64,000 nucleotides of DNA, taken from positions 92,262-156,261 of the forward strand of contig NZ_SNTZ01000001.1 in assembly GCF_004916895.1 (NCBI RefSeq). Reading direction: 5' to 3'. Positions 34,482 to 43,978 of the stretch are shown piece after piece. The position numbers were made by a program, and so were the translations under genes. This DNA is from Flagellimonas alvinocaridis (GTDB taxonomy: Bacteria; Bacteroidota; Bacteroidia; Flavobacteriales; Flavobacteriaceae). Below the pieces are notes generated by a model. That model was not told the origin of the DNA and ran no database searches. It saw only the letters and a list, made by a program, of their open reading frames with translations. Numbering within the stretch: position 1 is the stretch's first letter; every line of letters starts with the position of its first letter.

Positions 34482-36085
34482 TCGCGTATGGCAAACATAT
34501 AATCACACTACTGATACTGGCCTTACCTATGTTGGGCTGCAAAAAGACCGCACAGGAAAGCAGTCAAGTTGAGGTACACCCCAATATCATCTATGTATTG
34601 GCGGATGATTTGGGCTATGGGGATATTGGGGCCTTTAACCAGCATGGGAAAATAAAGACCCCGGCCATAGATCAACTGGCCGCAGAGGGAATGAGGTTCA
34701 CCGATGCCCACACTTCATCAGCGGTATGCACACCAACCCGTTATGGCATTCTCACTGGCCGATACAACTGGCGAAGCCCATTAAAAAGCGGTGTACTCAC
34801 CGGGGCTTCAAAAGCACTCATTCCAAAGGAGAGGACCACTGTGGCTTCTTTGCTCAAAAAGCAGGGCTACCACACCGCATTCATCGGAAAATGGCATTTG
34901 GGTTGGGACTGGGCACTTCAATCAACCGATAGTACTCTTGGGGAAGGATGGAACCACGAAGATTTCAATAACATCGATTTTTCCAAACCCGTTTCAAACG
35001 GCCCCAACACCCTTGGTTTTGATTATGCCTATGGTCATTCGGGCTCTTTGGACATGGCTCCCTATGTCTATGTTGAAAATGGAAAGGCCACCATGGTTCC
35101 GGATTCCATCACGGAAGATACTGGAAAGTACACGTGGTGGCGCAAGGGCCCTACCTCCAAGGATTTTATCCATGAAGATGTGACCCCCAACTTTTTCAGA
35201 AAGTCTTTCGCCCACATCAAGGAAAGGGCCAACAAAGAAGAACCCTTCTTTTTATATCTAGCCTTGCCCTCACCGCATACGCCCATCCTACCCACTGAGG
35301 AATGGCAAGGAAAGAGCGACATAAATCCCTACGCGGATTTTATGATGATGATCGATGATTATATGGGGCAACTGACCGAAGTTTTAAAGGAAGCCGGGAT
35401 TGAAGAGGAAACCATGGTCATCTTTACCAGCGACAATGGGTGTTCCCCCCAGGCGGATTTTGCCGTTTTGGCTGAAAAAGGACACGACCCCAGCTATGTG
35501 TTCCGAGGACACAAAGCTGATATCTATGAAGGAGGACATCGGGTTCCCTTTATCGTGAAATGGCCTAAAAAAGTACAGCCGGGCAGCTCTTCGGACCAGA
35601 CCATCTGCACCACGGATTTCTTTGCAACTGCTGCAGAAATCACTGGGACTCAACTTCAGGAAAATGAAGGCGAGGATAGTTTTTCCATGCTTCCTCTACT
35701 GTTGGATTCCTCCACATCCAGCTATGGACGTACTTCAATCGTCCATCATTCCATAAATGGCAGTTTTGCCCTGCGGAAAGGAAAATGGAAATTGATTTTC
35801 GCTCCGGGTTCCGGAGGATGGAGTTCTCCCAAACCAAATTCTGAGGAAGAGAAAGGCCTTCCGTCGTATCAATTATATGACCTGACCACCGACATATCAG
35901 AGCAAGAAAACCTTCAGGAAAAATATCCCGAGGTTGTGGAAGAACTAAAAACGGAGATGGCATCTTTGATCCGCAATGGACGAAGCACTCCGGGCCACAC
36001 CCAATCCAATGAAATGCCTTTGAATGGGCAGGCATGGATGCAGATAGCACAATTTACCGACGAGAACAGTTCGGCTTCAAACTAA
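34478..36085 (+). CDS. S1-family sulfatase, lipoprotein (first of three)
   Basis: 535 aa with a GTG start at 34478 overlapping the upstream TGA (GTGA). ATG 34488 is out of frame. Lipoprotein signal: LILALPMLGC (Cys21). The formylglycine motif is Cys84-T-P-T-R in SSAVCTPTRYGILTGRY. Metal and phosphate-type ligands include VLADDLGYGDIG (43-51), GKWHLGW and TSDNGCSPQ. It needs a maturase that is not in this window. Likely substrate: sulfated fucose or galactose residues. The exact S1 subfamily is not assigned. Confidence 0.93.
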   Translation: MIAYGKHIITLLILALPMLGCKKTAQESSQVEVHPNIIYVLADDLGYGDIGAFNQHGKIKTPAIDQLAAEGMRFTDAHTSSAVCTPTRYGILTGRYNWRSPLKSGVLTGASKALIPKERTTVASLLKKQGYHTAFIGKWHLGWDWALQSTDSTLGEGWNHEDFNNIDFSKPVSNGPNTLGFDYAYGHSGSLDMAPYVYVENGKATMVPDSITEDTGKYTWWRKGPTSKDFIHEDVTPNFFRKSFAHIKERANKEEPFFLYLALPSPHTPILPTEEWQGKSDINPYADFMMMIDDYMGQLTEVLKEAGIEEETMVIFTSDNGCSPQADFAVLAEKGHDPSYVFRGHKADIYEGGHRVPFIVKWPKKVQPGSSSDQTICTTDFFATAAEITGTQLQENEGEDSFSMLPLLLDSSTSSYGRTSIVHHSINGSFALRKGKWKLIFAPGSGGWSSPKPNSEEEKGLPSYQLYDLTTDISEQENLQEKYPEVVEELKTEMASLIRNGRSTPGHTQSNEMPLNGQAWMQIAQFTDENSSASN

Positions 36086-36097
36086 AACCGATTATAG

Positions 36098-36868
36098 ATG
36101 AGTGCATTCAATTTAAAAGGAAAAATAGCTTTGATCACCGGTGGCGCCAGTGGTATTGGAAAAGCCATTTCCCTAAAGTTTGCCGGAAATGGGGCTACGG
36201 TCCACCTCTTGGAATATAACAGTGAAGAAGGAGAGAAAACCGCCCAAGAAATACAGGATTTGGGAGGCACTGCCCATTTTCACCAATGCGATGTTTCCAA
36301 TCACCAACAGGTAAAACAAGTGATCGACGGGATTCCCAAAGTGGACATTTTGGTCAACAATGCCGGAATAGCCCATGTGGGAAATATAGAGGGCACTTCG
36401 GAAGCTGATATGGACCGACTGTACCAAGTGAACATCAAAGGAGTCTACAACTGCATCCATGCTGTTATTGGCAAAATGAAGGAACAAGGTTCTGGGATTA
36501 TCCTAAACATGGCCTCAATCGCTTCATCAGTTGGGATTCCGGATAGGTTTGCCTATTCCATGACCAAGGGAGCCGTACTCACCATGACCTATTCCGTGGC
36601 AAAGGATTATGTGGAACAAGGCATCCGATGCAACTGTATATCCCCGGCCCGGGTGCATACGCCTTTTGTGGATGGTTTCTTGGCCAAGAACTATCCAGGC
36701 AAGGAAAAGGAAATGTTTGAAAAATTGTCCAAGACCCAACCCATTGGCCGTATGGGAAAACCTGAGGAAGTGGCCAATCTTGCCCTTTACCTATGTTCCG
36801 ACGAAGCCTCGTTCATTACGGGCACGGATTTTCCCATTGATGGTGGTTTTATCAAATTGAACGCATAA
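36098..36868 (+). CDS. SDR: probable 2-keto-3-deoxy-L-fuconate dehydrogenase
   Basis: 256-aa classical short-chain dehydrogenase: TGGASGIG (14-21) for NAD(P), NNAG near 86, Ser in NMASIASS, and the YxxxK pair Tyr153/Lys157 (DRFAYSMTKGAV). The region GIRCNCISPARVHTPFVDGFL resembles KDF dehydrogenases of the non-phosphorylating L-fucose pathway. It oxidises 2-keto-3-deoxy-L-fuconate to the 2,4-diketo acid. Assignment to this step rather than L-fucose dehydrogenase rests on this motif and on the other SDR at 51185 fitting the first step better. Confidence 0.82.
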   Translation: MSAFNLKGKIALITGGASGIGKAISLKFAGNGATVHLLEYNSEEGEKTAQEIQDLGGTAHFHQCDVSNHQQVKQVIDGIPKVDILVNNAGIAHVGNIEGTSEADMDRLYQVNIKGVYNCIHAVIGKMKEQGSGIILNMASIASSVGIPDRFAYSMTKGAVLTMTYSVAKDYVEQGIRCNCISPARVHTPFVDGFLAKNYPGKEKEMFEKLSKTQPIGRMGKPEEVANLALYLCSDEASFITGTDFPIDGGFIKLNA

Positions 36869-36879
36869 TACACAACAAT

Positions 36880-38355
36880 ATGACCCAACTAAAAACTATA
36901 GCTACCCTTTGTCTCTTGATGATTATCGGAGAACTTTCCGCCCAAGCCGTTTATGAAGATGAGCGCTACGTACCCGAGACCGACCCCTTGGTCCTAAAAA
37001 AACTGGACGAATGGCAAGATTTGAAATTCGGACTGCTGATGCACTGGGGACCGTATAGCCAATGGGGCATTGTAGAATCTTGGTCTATCTGCCCGGAAGA
37101 ATACGGCTGGTGTGAACGAAAAAAAGGTGACAATCCCGATAATTACTTTGCCTACAAGAAAGAATACGAAGGCCTTCAGACCACCTTCAATCCTGTAAAA
37201 TTCAACCCAGAAAAGTGGGCCAATGCCGCCAAGAACGCCGGGATGAAATATGTGGTGTTCACCACGAAGCACCACGATGGTTTCAGTATGTTCGATTCAA
37301 AATACACGGATTATAAAGTCACCGATTCCAAAACCCCATTCAGTACCCACCCCAAGGCGAATATCACCAAGGAAATTTTTAATGCGTTCCGTGGTGAAGG
37401 ACTCTGGGCCGGGGCCTATTTTTCAAAACCGGATTGGCACCACCCCAGCTATTGGGACCCCTATTATCCGCCAAGGGACCGAAACGTGAACTATGAACCC
37501 GAAGCCAATCCTGAAAAATGGAATCAATTTATTGATTTCACCCACAACCAAATTTTGGAATTGCTCACGGATTATGGGAAAGTGGACATTTTATGGCTCG
37601 ATGGCGGATGGGTGGCAAAGACCCCAAAATCCCAAATCAACAGTTGGTACGACCAACAGTTGGTGAACAATGACAATGGCTATCTGAAGCATCGAATCGT
37701 AAACCAGGACATCCGCATGGATGAATTGGTGGAGAAAGCCCGGGAAAAACAACCCGGCCTCATTGTGGTGGACAGGGCCGTTCATGGAAAAAACCAAAAC
37801 TACCTCACTCCCGAAAATAGGGTTCCGGAAAAAGCATTGCCCTATCCATGGGAATCCTGCATCATCGCTGGGGGCGGATGGTCCTATGCCTTCAATGCGA
37901 AATACATGACCACAAACAAAGCGGTTCACACCTTGGTGGATATTGTCGCCAAAGGGGGCAACCTATTGTTGAACATTGCCCCAAGTCCAGAAGGCGAATG
38001 GGACCAAGGCGCCTACGACCTGCTCCAAGGGATTGGGGGTTGGATGGATGTCAACAACGAGGCCATCTATGGCACCGAGGCTATTGCCCCATACAAGTTT
38101 GAGAAGGTGTGCCTCACCTCCAAACCGGATGGAAGTCTGTATCTGATCTATTTAATGGACGAAAATGAAGAAGTGCTCCCGGACACCGTGGTGTTTAAAG
38201 ACCTTCCTATGGAAAAAATTCGAAAAGCAACGATTTTGGGGGTCAATGGCAGGGTGAAATGGCAGAAAAATGGGGACAATACCGTCTTTACCATTCCATC
38301 TTCAGCCAAAACCAGCCTAAAGGGAACCGTTGCCTTTACAATCAAGTTAAAATAA
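36880..38355 (+). CDS. Alpha-L-fucosidase, GH29 (second of four)
   Basis: 491 aa with signal peptide MTQLKTIATLCLLMIIGELSAQ. It has DLKFGLLMHWGPYSQWGIVESW, MKYVVFTTKHHDGFSMFDSKYTDYK, and ILWLDGGW with candidate nucleophile Asp241. The insertion CPEEYGWCERKKGDNPDNYFAYKKEYEGL after the first motif (about 72-100) sets it apart from the first GH29. A C-terminal beta-sandwich (about 400-491) completes the typical architecture. It lies 11 bases after the KDF dehydrogenase gene. Confidence 0.92.
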   Translation: MTQLKTIATLCLLMIIGELSAQAVYEDERYVPETDPLVLKKLDEWQDLKFGLLMHWGPYSQWGIVESWSICPEEYGWCERKKGDNPDNYFAYKKEYEGLQTTFNPVKFNPEKWANAAKNAGMKYVVFTTKHHDGFSMFDSKYTDYKVTDSKTPFSTHPKANITKEIFNAFRGEGLWAGAYFSKPDWHHPSYWDPYYPPRDRNVNYEPEANPEKWNQFIDFTHNQILELLTDYGKVDILWLDGGWVAKTPKSQINSWYDQQLVNNDNGYLKHRIVNQDIRMDELVEKAREKQPGLIVVDRAVHGKNQNYLTPENRVPEKALPYPWESCIIAGGGWSYAFNAKYMTTNKAVHTLVDIVAKGGNLLLNIAPSPEGEWDQGAYDLLQGIGGWMDVNNEAIYGTEAIAPYKFEKVCLTSKPDGSLYLIYLMDENEEVLPDTVVFKDLPMEKIRKATILGVNGRVKWQKNGDNTVFTIPSSAKTSLKGTVAFTIKLK

Positions 38356-38379
38356 AACACAAATAAAGAACACTTATCT

Positions 38380-39237
38380 ATGAAACTGATACGATTTGGT
38401 GAAGAAGGAAAAGAGAAACCCGGTGTACAGACCGAAGATGGCAAATGGTTGGATGTTTCAGCCTTTGGCCAAGATTACAACGAAGATTTTTTTGGAGGTG
38501 ACGGCCTGGCCAGATTAACCGATTGGCTTAAGGAAAATGGTTCCAATTGCCCAGAGGTTTCAAAGGAGACCCGCTTGGGAGCTCCGTTGCGCAGACCATC
38601 CAAAATGGTTTGCGTAGGACTAAATTATGCCAAGCATGCCGCCGAAGGTGGTATGGCTGTGCCCAAAGAACCTGTGCTGTTCTTCAAGGCCACCTCGGCC
38701 ATTGTCGGACCCAACGATGATTTGGTCATCCCCAAGAACAGTGAAAAGACGGATTGGGAAGTGGAACTTGCCATTGTCATCGGCAAAAAAGCATCCTATG
38801 TTTCCAAAGAACAGGCCTTGGACCATGTGGCCGGTTATGTATTGCACAACGATTACAGCGAACGTGCATTTCAGTTGGAACGTGAAGGTCAGTGGGTAAA
38901 AGGAAAAAGCTGTGACACCTTTGCTCCTCTTGGTCCTTTCATTGCCACTCCCGATGAAATCAAAGACCCTCATGCACTTCGCCTCTGGCTCAAGCTGAAT
39001 GGGAAGATGATGCAGGACAGCAGCACTTCCGATTTCATTTTTGACATTCCAACGCAAATCAGTTACATCAGTCAATTTATGACCCTGTTGCCCGGCGATG
39101 TCATCTCAACAGGAACTCCATTTGGAGTGGGACTGGGCTTAAAGCCCCCTACTTACTTGAAACCGGGTGATGTAGTGGAATTGGGCATTGATGGACTGGG
39201 AAGTTCAACGCAAACGGCGAAAGCCTACGGACAATAA
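38380..39237 (+). CDS. FAH-family hydrolase: probable 2,4-diketo-3-deoxy-L-fuconate hydrolase
   Basis: 285 aa. Fumarylacetoacetase-fold metal ligands are Glu127 and Glu129 (DWEVELAIVIG) and Asp158 (HNDYSERAFQ), with the usual KMVCVGLNYAKHAAE entry motif at 75-89 and PGDVISTGTPFGVG near the end. It cleaves the diketo acid into pyruvate and L-lactate. Context is decisive for the substrate: all other enzymes of the pathway are in the same operon, and a lactate-oxidising enzyme closes it at 55365. Confidence 0.87.
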   Translation: MKLIRFGEEGKEKPGVQTEDGKWLDVSAFGQDYNEDFFGGDGLARLTDWLKENGSNCPEVSKETRLGAPLRRPSKMVCVGLNYAKHAAEGGMAVPKEPVLFFKATSAIVGPNDDLVIPKNSEKTDWEVELAIVIGKKASYVSKEQALDHVAGYVLHNDYSERAFQLEREGQWVKGKSCDTFAPLGPFIATPDEIKDPHALRLWLKLNGKMMQDSSTSDFIFDIPTQISYISQFMTLLPGDVISTGTPFGVGLGLKPPTYLKPGDVVELGIDGLGSSTQTAKAYGQ

Positions 39238-39261
39238 TTATTTCAACCGTAAAATGAAAAA

Positions 39262-40734
39262 ATGAATTGGCCCAAACCAACATACACACTTTTAATCAGC
39301 ACTTTAGTTTTTTTGGGATGCAAGAACACTCCCAAGGATAGTGCGGATACCACTTTGGAAAAGCCCAATATCATTTTTCTGTTTACGGACGATCAAAGTT
39401 ATCGCGACCTCCATGCCCTTGGTAATTTGGAGGTCCGCACCCCGGCCATGGACCAATTGGTGGAAGAAGGCACCACATTTACCCACGCCTACAATATGGG
39501 AGGTTGGAACGGTGCCATCTGTGTGGCCTCAAGGGCCATGATCATTAGTGGACGGTCGGTTTGGCGCGCCCAAGAGGTTTCCAAATCCTTTGCCCAAAAC
39601 AAGGAATTTGACAAGACTTGGCCCCAGTTGCTGAAAACCGTGGGCTATGAAACCTATATGACGGGCAAGTGGCATATCTCGGCCCCTGCCGATAGTATTT
39701 TTGACCATGTGGCACGTTCGCTCCGAGGCATGCCTTTTGACACCCCGGAAGGTTACAATAGACCGCTAAGTGTAAACGACACCCTTTGGCAACCATGGGA
39801 CACGGATAGAGGAGGATACTGGCAGGGCGGAAAGCATTGGTCCGAACTGGTTCGGGACGATGCCCTCGGTTTTATTGACACGGCGGCCAATGCCCCTGAA
39901 CCGTTTTTCATGTACATCGCCTTTAATGCTCCGCATGACCCGCGACAATCACCCCGGGAATATGTGGAAAGCTATGATGTTGAGGATATTGCCCTTCCCG
40001 AGTCGTTTTTACCCAAATACCCCTATGCAGAAGCCATGGGAGCAGGGCCAAACCTGCGGGACGAAAAACTGGCGCCTTTTCCACGTACCGAGTATGCCAT
40101 AAAAAAGAATCGTCAGGAATACTACGCCATCACCACCCACTTGGATGATCAAATTGCCATGATCCTTTCCAAACTGAAAGAGAAAGGGCTCGACAAAAAC
40201 ACCTATATCTTTTTTACGGCTGATCATGGACTTTCTGTGGGTGAGCACGGCCTACTGGGAAAACAGAACATGTACGACCATAGTGTACGGGTACCCTTGA
40301 TGGTAGTAGGCCCAAACATTCCCAAAGGGAAAAAAGTGGAAAACGATGTATACCTACAGGATATTATGGCCACAACCTTGCAATTGGCAGGAGTTGAAAA
40401 ACCCAATTATGTTGAGTTCAATAGTCTGTTGCCCCAAATCAATCAGGACACCGAAGGGCTGGCAGAGGTATATGGGTGTTATGAAAAAGGATCACAGCGT
40501 ATGATCCGAAAAGACGGTTGGAAACTTATTGTTTATCCTCGGGCCGCAAAACTGCGCTTGTACGATCTAACAAACGACCCCAATGAGCTGTCGGATGTAT
40601 CGGAACATCCTGACCAGCAGGAAAAAGTGAAGACATTATTTACCGACTTGGTAAAACTCCAACAAAAAATGGGCGACACTTTACAACTTGATTCAAATAC
40701 ATATCCACAAACCAAGGAAATGAAAACACTATAA
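39262..40734 (+). CDS. S1-family sulfatase with C-V-A-S-R motif, lipoprotein (second of three)
   Basis: 490 aa, lipoprotein signal LISTLVFLGC (Cys20). The formylglycine site is Cys87 in GAICVASRAMIISGRSVWR, the C-x-A-x-R variant (Ala in place of Pro). It has FTDDQSYRDLHALGN at the start, GKWHISAPAD, a HAPHDPR-type turn (FNAPHDPRQSP) and TADHGLSVGEHGLLGKQNMYDHSVRVPL. It resembles the iduronate-2-sulfatase/choline-sulfatase-like branch more than the first sulfatase does. It is exported to the periplasm or outer membrane. Confidence 0.92.
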   Translation: MNWPKPTYTLLISTLVFLGCKNTPKDSADTTLEKPNIIFLFTDDQSYRDLHALGNLEVRTPAMDQLVEEGTTFTHAYNMGGWNGAICVASRAMIISGRSVWRAQEVSKSFAQNKEFDKTWPQLLKTVGYETYMTGKWHISAPADSIFDHVARSLRGMPFDTPEGYNRPLSVNDTLWQPWDTDRGGYWQGGKHWSELVRDDALGFIDTAANAPEPFFMYIAFNAPHDPRQSPREYVESYDVEDIALPESFLPKYPYAEAMGAGPNLRDEKLAPFPRTEYAIKKNRQEYYAITTHLDDQIAMILSKLKEKGLDKNTYIFFTADHGLSVGEHGLLGKQNMYDHSVRVPLMVVGPNIPKGKKVENDVYLQDIMATTLQLAGVEKPNYVEFNSLLPQINQDTEGLAEVYGCYEKGSQRMIRKDGWKLIVYPRAAKLRLYDLTNDPNELSDVSEHPDQQEKVKTLFTDLVKLQQKMGDTLQLDSNTYPQTKEMKTL

Positions 40735-40745
40735 GATCGGAGCGG

Positions 40746-41573
40746 ATGAAAATTGACAGCCATCAACATTTTTGGAGATATAACCCCAGCAGCCATGCTT
40801 GGATAGATTCCACCATGGGAGTCCTTAAAAAGGACTTTTTGCCCGAGGACTTGGAACCCTTGCTCCAAAACCATGAATTGGAGGGTTGTGTTGCCGTGCA
40901 GGCCGATCAATCCGATGCCGAAACCGATTTCCTGTTGAAATGCGCCGAGGAGCACCCCTTTATCAAGGGAGTAGTAGGATGGTTGGATCTCTGTGCCGAA
41001 GACATCGAGGAAAAACTACAACTGTATTCAAAAAACCCTTTGTTGAAGGGATTAAGACATATTGTCCAGGATGAACCGGACGACTATTTTATGCTTCGCC
41101 CAGAATTCTTGAGAGGTATTTCCCTTCTGGAAAAATACGGGCTTACGTACGACATCCTCATATTCCCAAAACATTTATCCTCTGCCTTGGAACTCGTAAA
41201 ATTGTTTCCCAATCAACCTTTTGTGGTAGACCATATTGCCAAACCCAAAATAAATGGCAAAATAGAACCCTGTTGGGAACACTACATGAACCAACTTGGC
41301 CAACAAGACCATGTATATTGCAAGGCTTCCGGCATGGTCACCGAGGCCAAATGGGGCAAATGGTCCAAAAGTGATTTCATCCCCTATTTGGATGTGGTGT
41401 TCCAGTCCTTTGGCGCTGAGCGAATCATGTTTGGTTCGGATTGGCCCGTTTGTCTGCTTTCGGCCGAATACAAGCAGGTAAATTGTATTTTGACCCAATA
41501 TCTGACCAAATACCCAAGGGAATCTCGAAAACAAGTCATGGGATTAACCGCTGAAAAGTTTTATAAGCTATGA
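40746..41573 (+). CDS. Amidohydrolase_2 family: probable L-fuconolactonase
   Basis: 275 aa with a TIM-barrel metal hydrolase signature: DSHQHFWRY (4-12), VQADQSDAETDFLL, GLRHIVQDEP, VVDHIAKP and MFGSDWPVCLL with the catalytic Asp. It opens L-fucono-1,5-lactone, made by L-fucose dehydrogenase, to L-fuconate in the cytoplasm. It has no signal peptide. Its stop overlaps the GH95 start (ATGATGA at 41570). Confidence 0.9.
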   Translation: MKIDSHQHFWRYNPSSHAWIDSTMGVLKKDFLPEDLEPLLQNHELEGCVAVQADQSDAETDFLLKCAEEHPFIKGVVGWLDLCAEDIEEKLQLYSKNPLLKGLRHIVQDEPDDYFMLRPEFLRGISLLEKYGLTYDILIFPKHLSSALELVKLFPNQPFVVDHIAKPKINGKIEPCWEHYMNQLGQQDHVYCKASGMVTEAKWGKWSKSDFIPYLDVVFQSFGAERIMFGSDWPVCLLSAEYKQVNCILTQYLTKYPRESRKQVMGLTAEKFYKL

Positions 41574-43978
41574 TGACCAAATCCTTTTCTTTTGTACCGA
41601 AGAACCCCATCACATTAAAATTGACATTGGGGCTGGTTTTTATTTTGACCAGTATCCTATCTACATTGAATGCCCAAGATTCCGAGGATATTTTATGGTA
41701 CTCCAGTCCCGCCGAAGAATGGATGCAGGCCCTTCCCATTGGCAATGGCCGTTTAGGCGCTATGGTTTTTGGAGACCCTCTCAAGGAGCGCCTTCAACTG
41801 AACGAGGATTCCATGTGGGCCGGAGGACCCGATTGGGAAGACGCGCAGGGAACCCCAGAAGATCTCGAAATGTTGCGGCAATTGTTGCGTGAGGGTAAAA
41901 CTGCAGAAGTGGACAGCTTGATTGTTGAAAAATTCTCCAAAAAGACCGTCCTACGCTCACACCAAACCATGGGCGACCTTTTCATTGATTTTAAAGAAAC
42001 CGGCGAAATCAGTGACTACCGAAGAGAATTGGATCTCAACCAAGCATTGGCCTCCACCTCCTATATGTTAAACGGCAACCAATACACCCAAAAAGTGTTC
42101 GCCTCCCAGCCCGATGATGCCATGGTGATGGAACTTACCACCACCTCCCCGAAAGGTTTGAATCTGGAACTTTCCCTCAATAGACCTGAGGATCATGGCA
42201 AAGCCACAGTACGTGTTTCCAACCCTTCCCAAAATCAAATCAGTATGTCGGGTCAAGTGACCCAATATGGCGGAAAGCGGTTCTCCAAACCCTTGCCCAT
42301 TGATCATGGGGTGCGTTTTGAGGTGCGGTTACAAGTGGTAGCCCCTGATGGAAAAGTCACTGCCAGAGATGGCAAGGTTTCTGTAAAAGGAGCCCAAAAA
42401 GCCCTGATCTTTATCGTGGGCAATACCTCTTTCTATCACGGGGACAACTATATTGGAAAAAATGACAAGACCCTTGCAAGCATCACACAGAAGCCCTTTA
42501 AATCGCTTTTGGAACAACATGTTTCGGACTACCAAAAACTTTACAACAGGGTCAGTTTTGAATTGGAAGAAAACAATTTGGACCACGTTCCTACCGATGA
42601 ACGCTTAAAACGCTGCAAGGATGGAAACACTGATTTGGGGTTGCAATCCTTGCTTTTTCAGTATGGAAGGTACTTGTTGATTTCCTCTTCGCGACCCAAC
42701 ACCAATCCGGCCAATTTACAGGGAATTTGGAACGAACACCTTGAAGCACCTTGGAATGCCGATTACCACCTCAACATCAACCTGCAAATGAATTATTGGC
42801 CCGCGGAGGTCACCAATCTCAGTGAACTCCATCAACCTTTTTTCAACCTTATCGACAGGGTGCTGGAACGAGGTCGAAAAACCGCCAAGGAACAATACGG
42901 GATTACCAGAGGCACCATGGCCCACCATACCACAGACCTTTGGGCCACCCCGTTTATGCGAGCCGAAAGAGCCTATTGGGGGTCGTGGATCCATGGAGGT
43001 GGATGGTGCGCACAGCATTATTGGGAACATTATCAATTTACCCAAGACAAGGATTTTTTACGTAATCGGGCCTACCCTGTCCTTAAGGACATTGCCTCTT
43101 TTTACTTGGATTGGCTGACTTGGGACCCCAAAAGCGAAAAATGGATTTCCACTCCGGAAACCTCCCCGGAAAATTCCTATTACAACCCAAACGGAAAATC
43201 GGCCGCAGTTTCCATGGGAAGCGCCATGGGACATCAAATCATCGGGGAAGTGTTTGATAATTTTCTGGAAACGGCCCAGATTTTGAACATCGAAGACGAG
43301 CTTGTGGAAGAGGTAAAAACCAAGAGAGCTGATCTACATCCCGGAGTGATCGTTGGAAAGGATGGACGCATCTTGGAATGGAACGAACCCTATGATGAAC
43401 CTGAAAAAGGACATCGGCACATGTCCCACCTCTATGCCCTTCACCCTGGGGACGACATTACGGAAAACAATCCCGAAGCTTTTGCCGCTGCGCAAAAAAC
43501 CATTGATTACCGATTGGAACATGGTGGTGCGGGAACCGGCTGGAGTCGCGTCTGGATGATCAATTTGAATGCCCGCTTGTTGGATGGTGCCTCGGCTGGG
43601 GAAAACATCCAAAAATTCTTTGAGGTCTCTTTGGCAAACAATATGTTCGATATGCACCCCCCTTTCCAGATTGATGGTAATTTTGGATATACCGCCGGGG
43701 TGGCGGAACTGCTGATCCAGTCGCATGAAGGATTTATTCGATTGCTGCCGGCCCTCCCTCCCAACTGGAAGGATGGAAAAATAACCGGCCTAAAGGCCAG
43801 AGGCAATATTGAGGTGGATATAAGCTGGAAGAATGGCACCTTGGAGGAAGTTGCTTTTCGTTCCCCATCCGACACGAACATCGCCGTAAAATATGGCTCG
43901 TCCGTGGTTGACCTACCAATAAAGGCCAACGAAGAAATCAAACTAAATACAAACCTTACAAGACAAACGATTAAATGA
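41570..43978 (+). CDS. GH95-family alpha-L-fucosidase or galactosidase
   Basis: 802 aa with an N-terminal signal (LGLVFILTSILSTLNAQ). It has an N-terminal beta-sandwich (about 45-290: SPAEEWMQALPIGNGRLGAMVFG), an (alpha/alpha)6 barrel with RPNTNPANLQGIWNEHLEAPWNADYHLNINLQMNYWPAEVTNLSE, DLWATPF...WIHGGGWCAQHYWEHY and HRHMSHLYALHPGD, and a C-terminal sandwich. Members are inverting alpha-1,2-L-fucosidases, with some alpha-L-galactosidases. The operon makes fucose the likely product. Confidence 0.94.
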   Translation: MMTKSFSFVPKNPITLKLTLGLVFILTSILSTLNAQDSEDILWYSSPAEEWMQALPIGNGRLGAMVFGDPLKERLQLNEDSMWAGGPDWEDAQGTPEDLEMLRQLLREGKTAEVDSLIVEKFSKKTVLRSHQTMGDLFIDFKETGEISDYRRELDLNQALASTSYMLNGNQYTQKVFASQPDDAMVMELTTTSPKGLNLELSLNRPEDHGKATVRVSNPSQNQISMSGQVTQYGGKRFSKPLPIDHGVRFEVRLQVVAPDGKVTARDGKVSVKGAQKALIFIVGNTSFYHGDNYIGKNDKTLASITQKPFKSLLEQHVSDYQKLYNRVSFELEENNLDHVPTDERLKRCKDGNTDLGLQSLLFQYGRYLLISSSRPNTNPANLQGIWNEHLEAPWNADYHLNINLQMNYWPAEVTNLSELHQPFFNLIDRVLERGRKTAKEQYGITRGTMAHHTTDLWATPFMRAERAYWGSWIHGGGWCAQHYWEHYQFTQDKDFLRNRAYPVLKDIASFYLDWLTWDPKSEKWISTPETSPENSYYNPNGKSAAVSMGSAMGHQIIGEVFDNFLETAQILNIEDELVEEVKTKRADLHPGVIVGKDGRILEWNEPYDEPEKGHRHMSHLYALHPGDDITENNPEAFAAAQKTIDYRLEHGGAGTGWSRVWMINLNARLLDGASAGENIQKFFEVSLANNMFDMHPPFQIDGNFGYTAGVAELLIQSHEGFIRLLPALPPNWKDGKITGLKARGNIEVDISWKNGTLEEVAFRSPSDTNIAVKYGSSVVDLPIKANEEIKLNTNLTRQTIK

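Noticed and set aside
36098..36868. Calling this SDR the L-fucose dehydrogenase
   Set aside because: Its motifs fit the 2-keto-3-deoxy-fuconate step better, and the SDR at 51185 fits the first step. The two could still be swapped.
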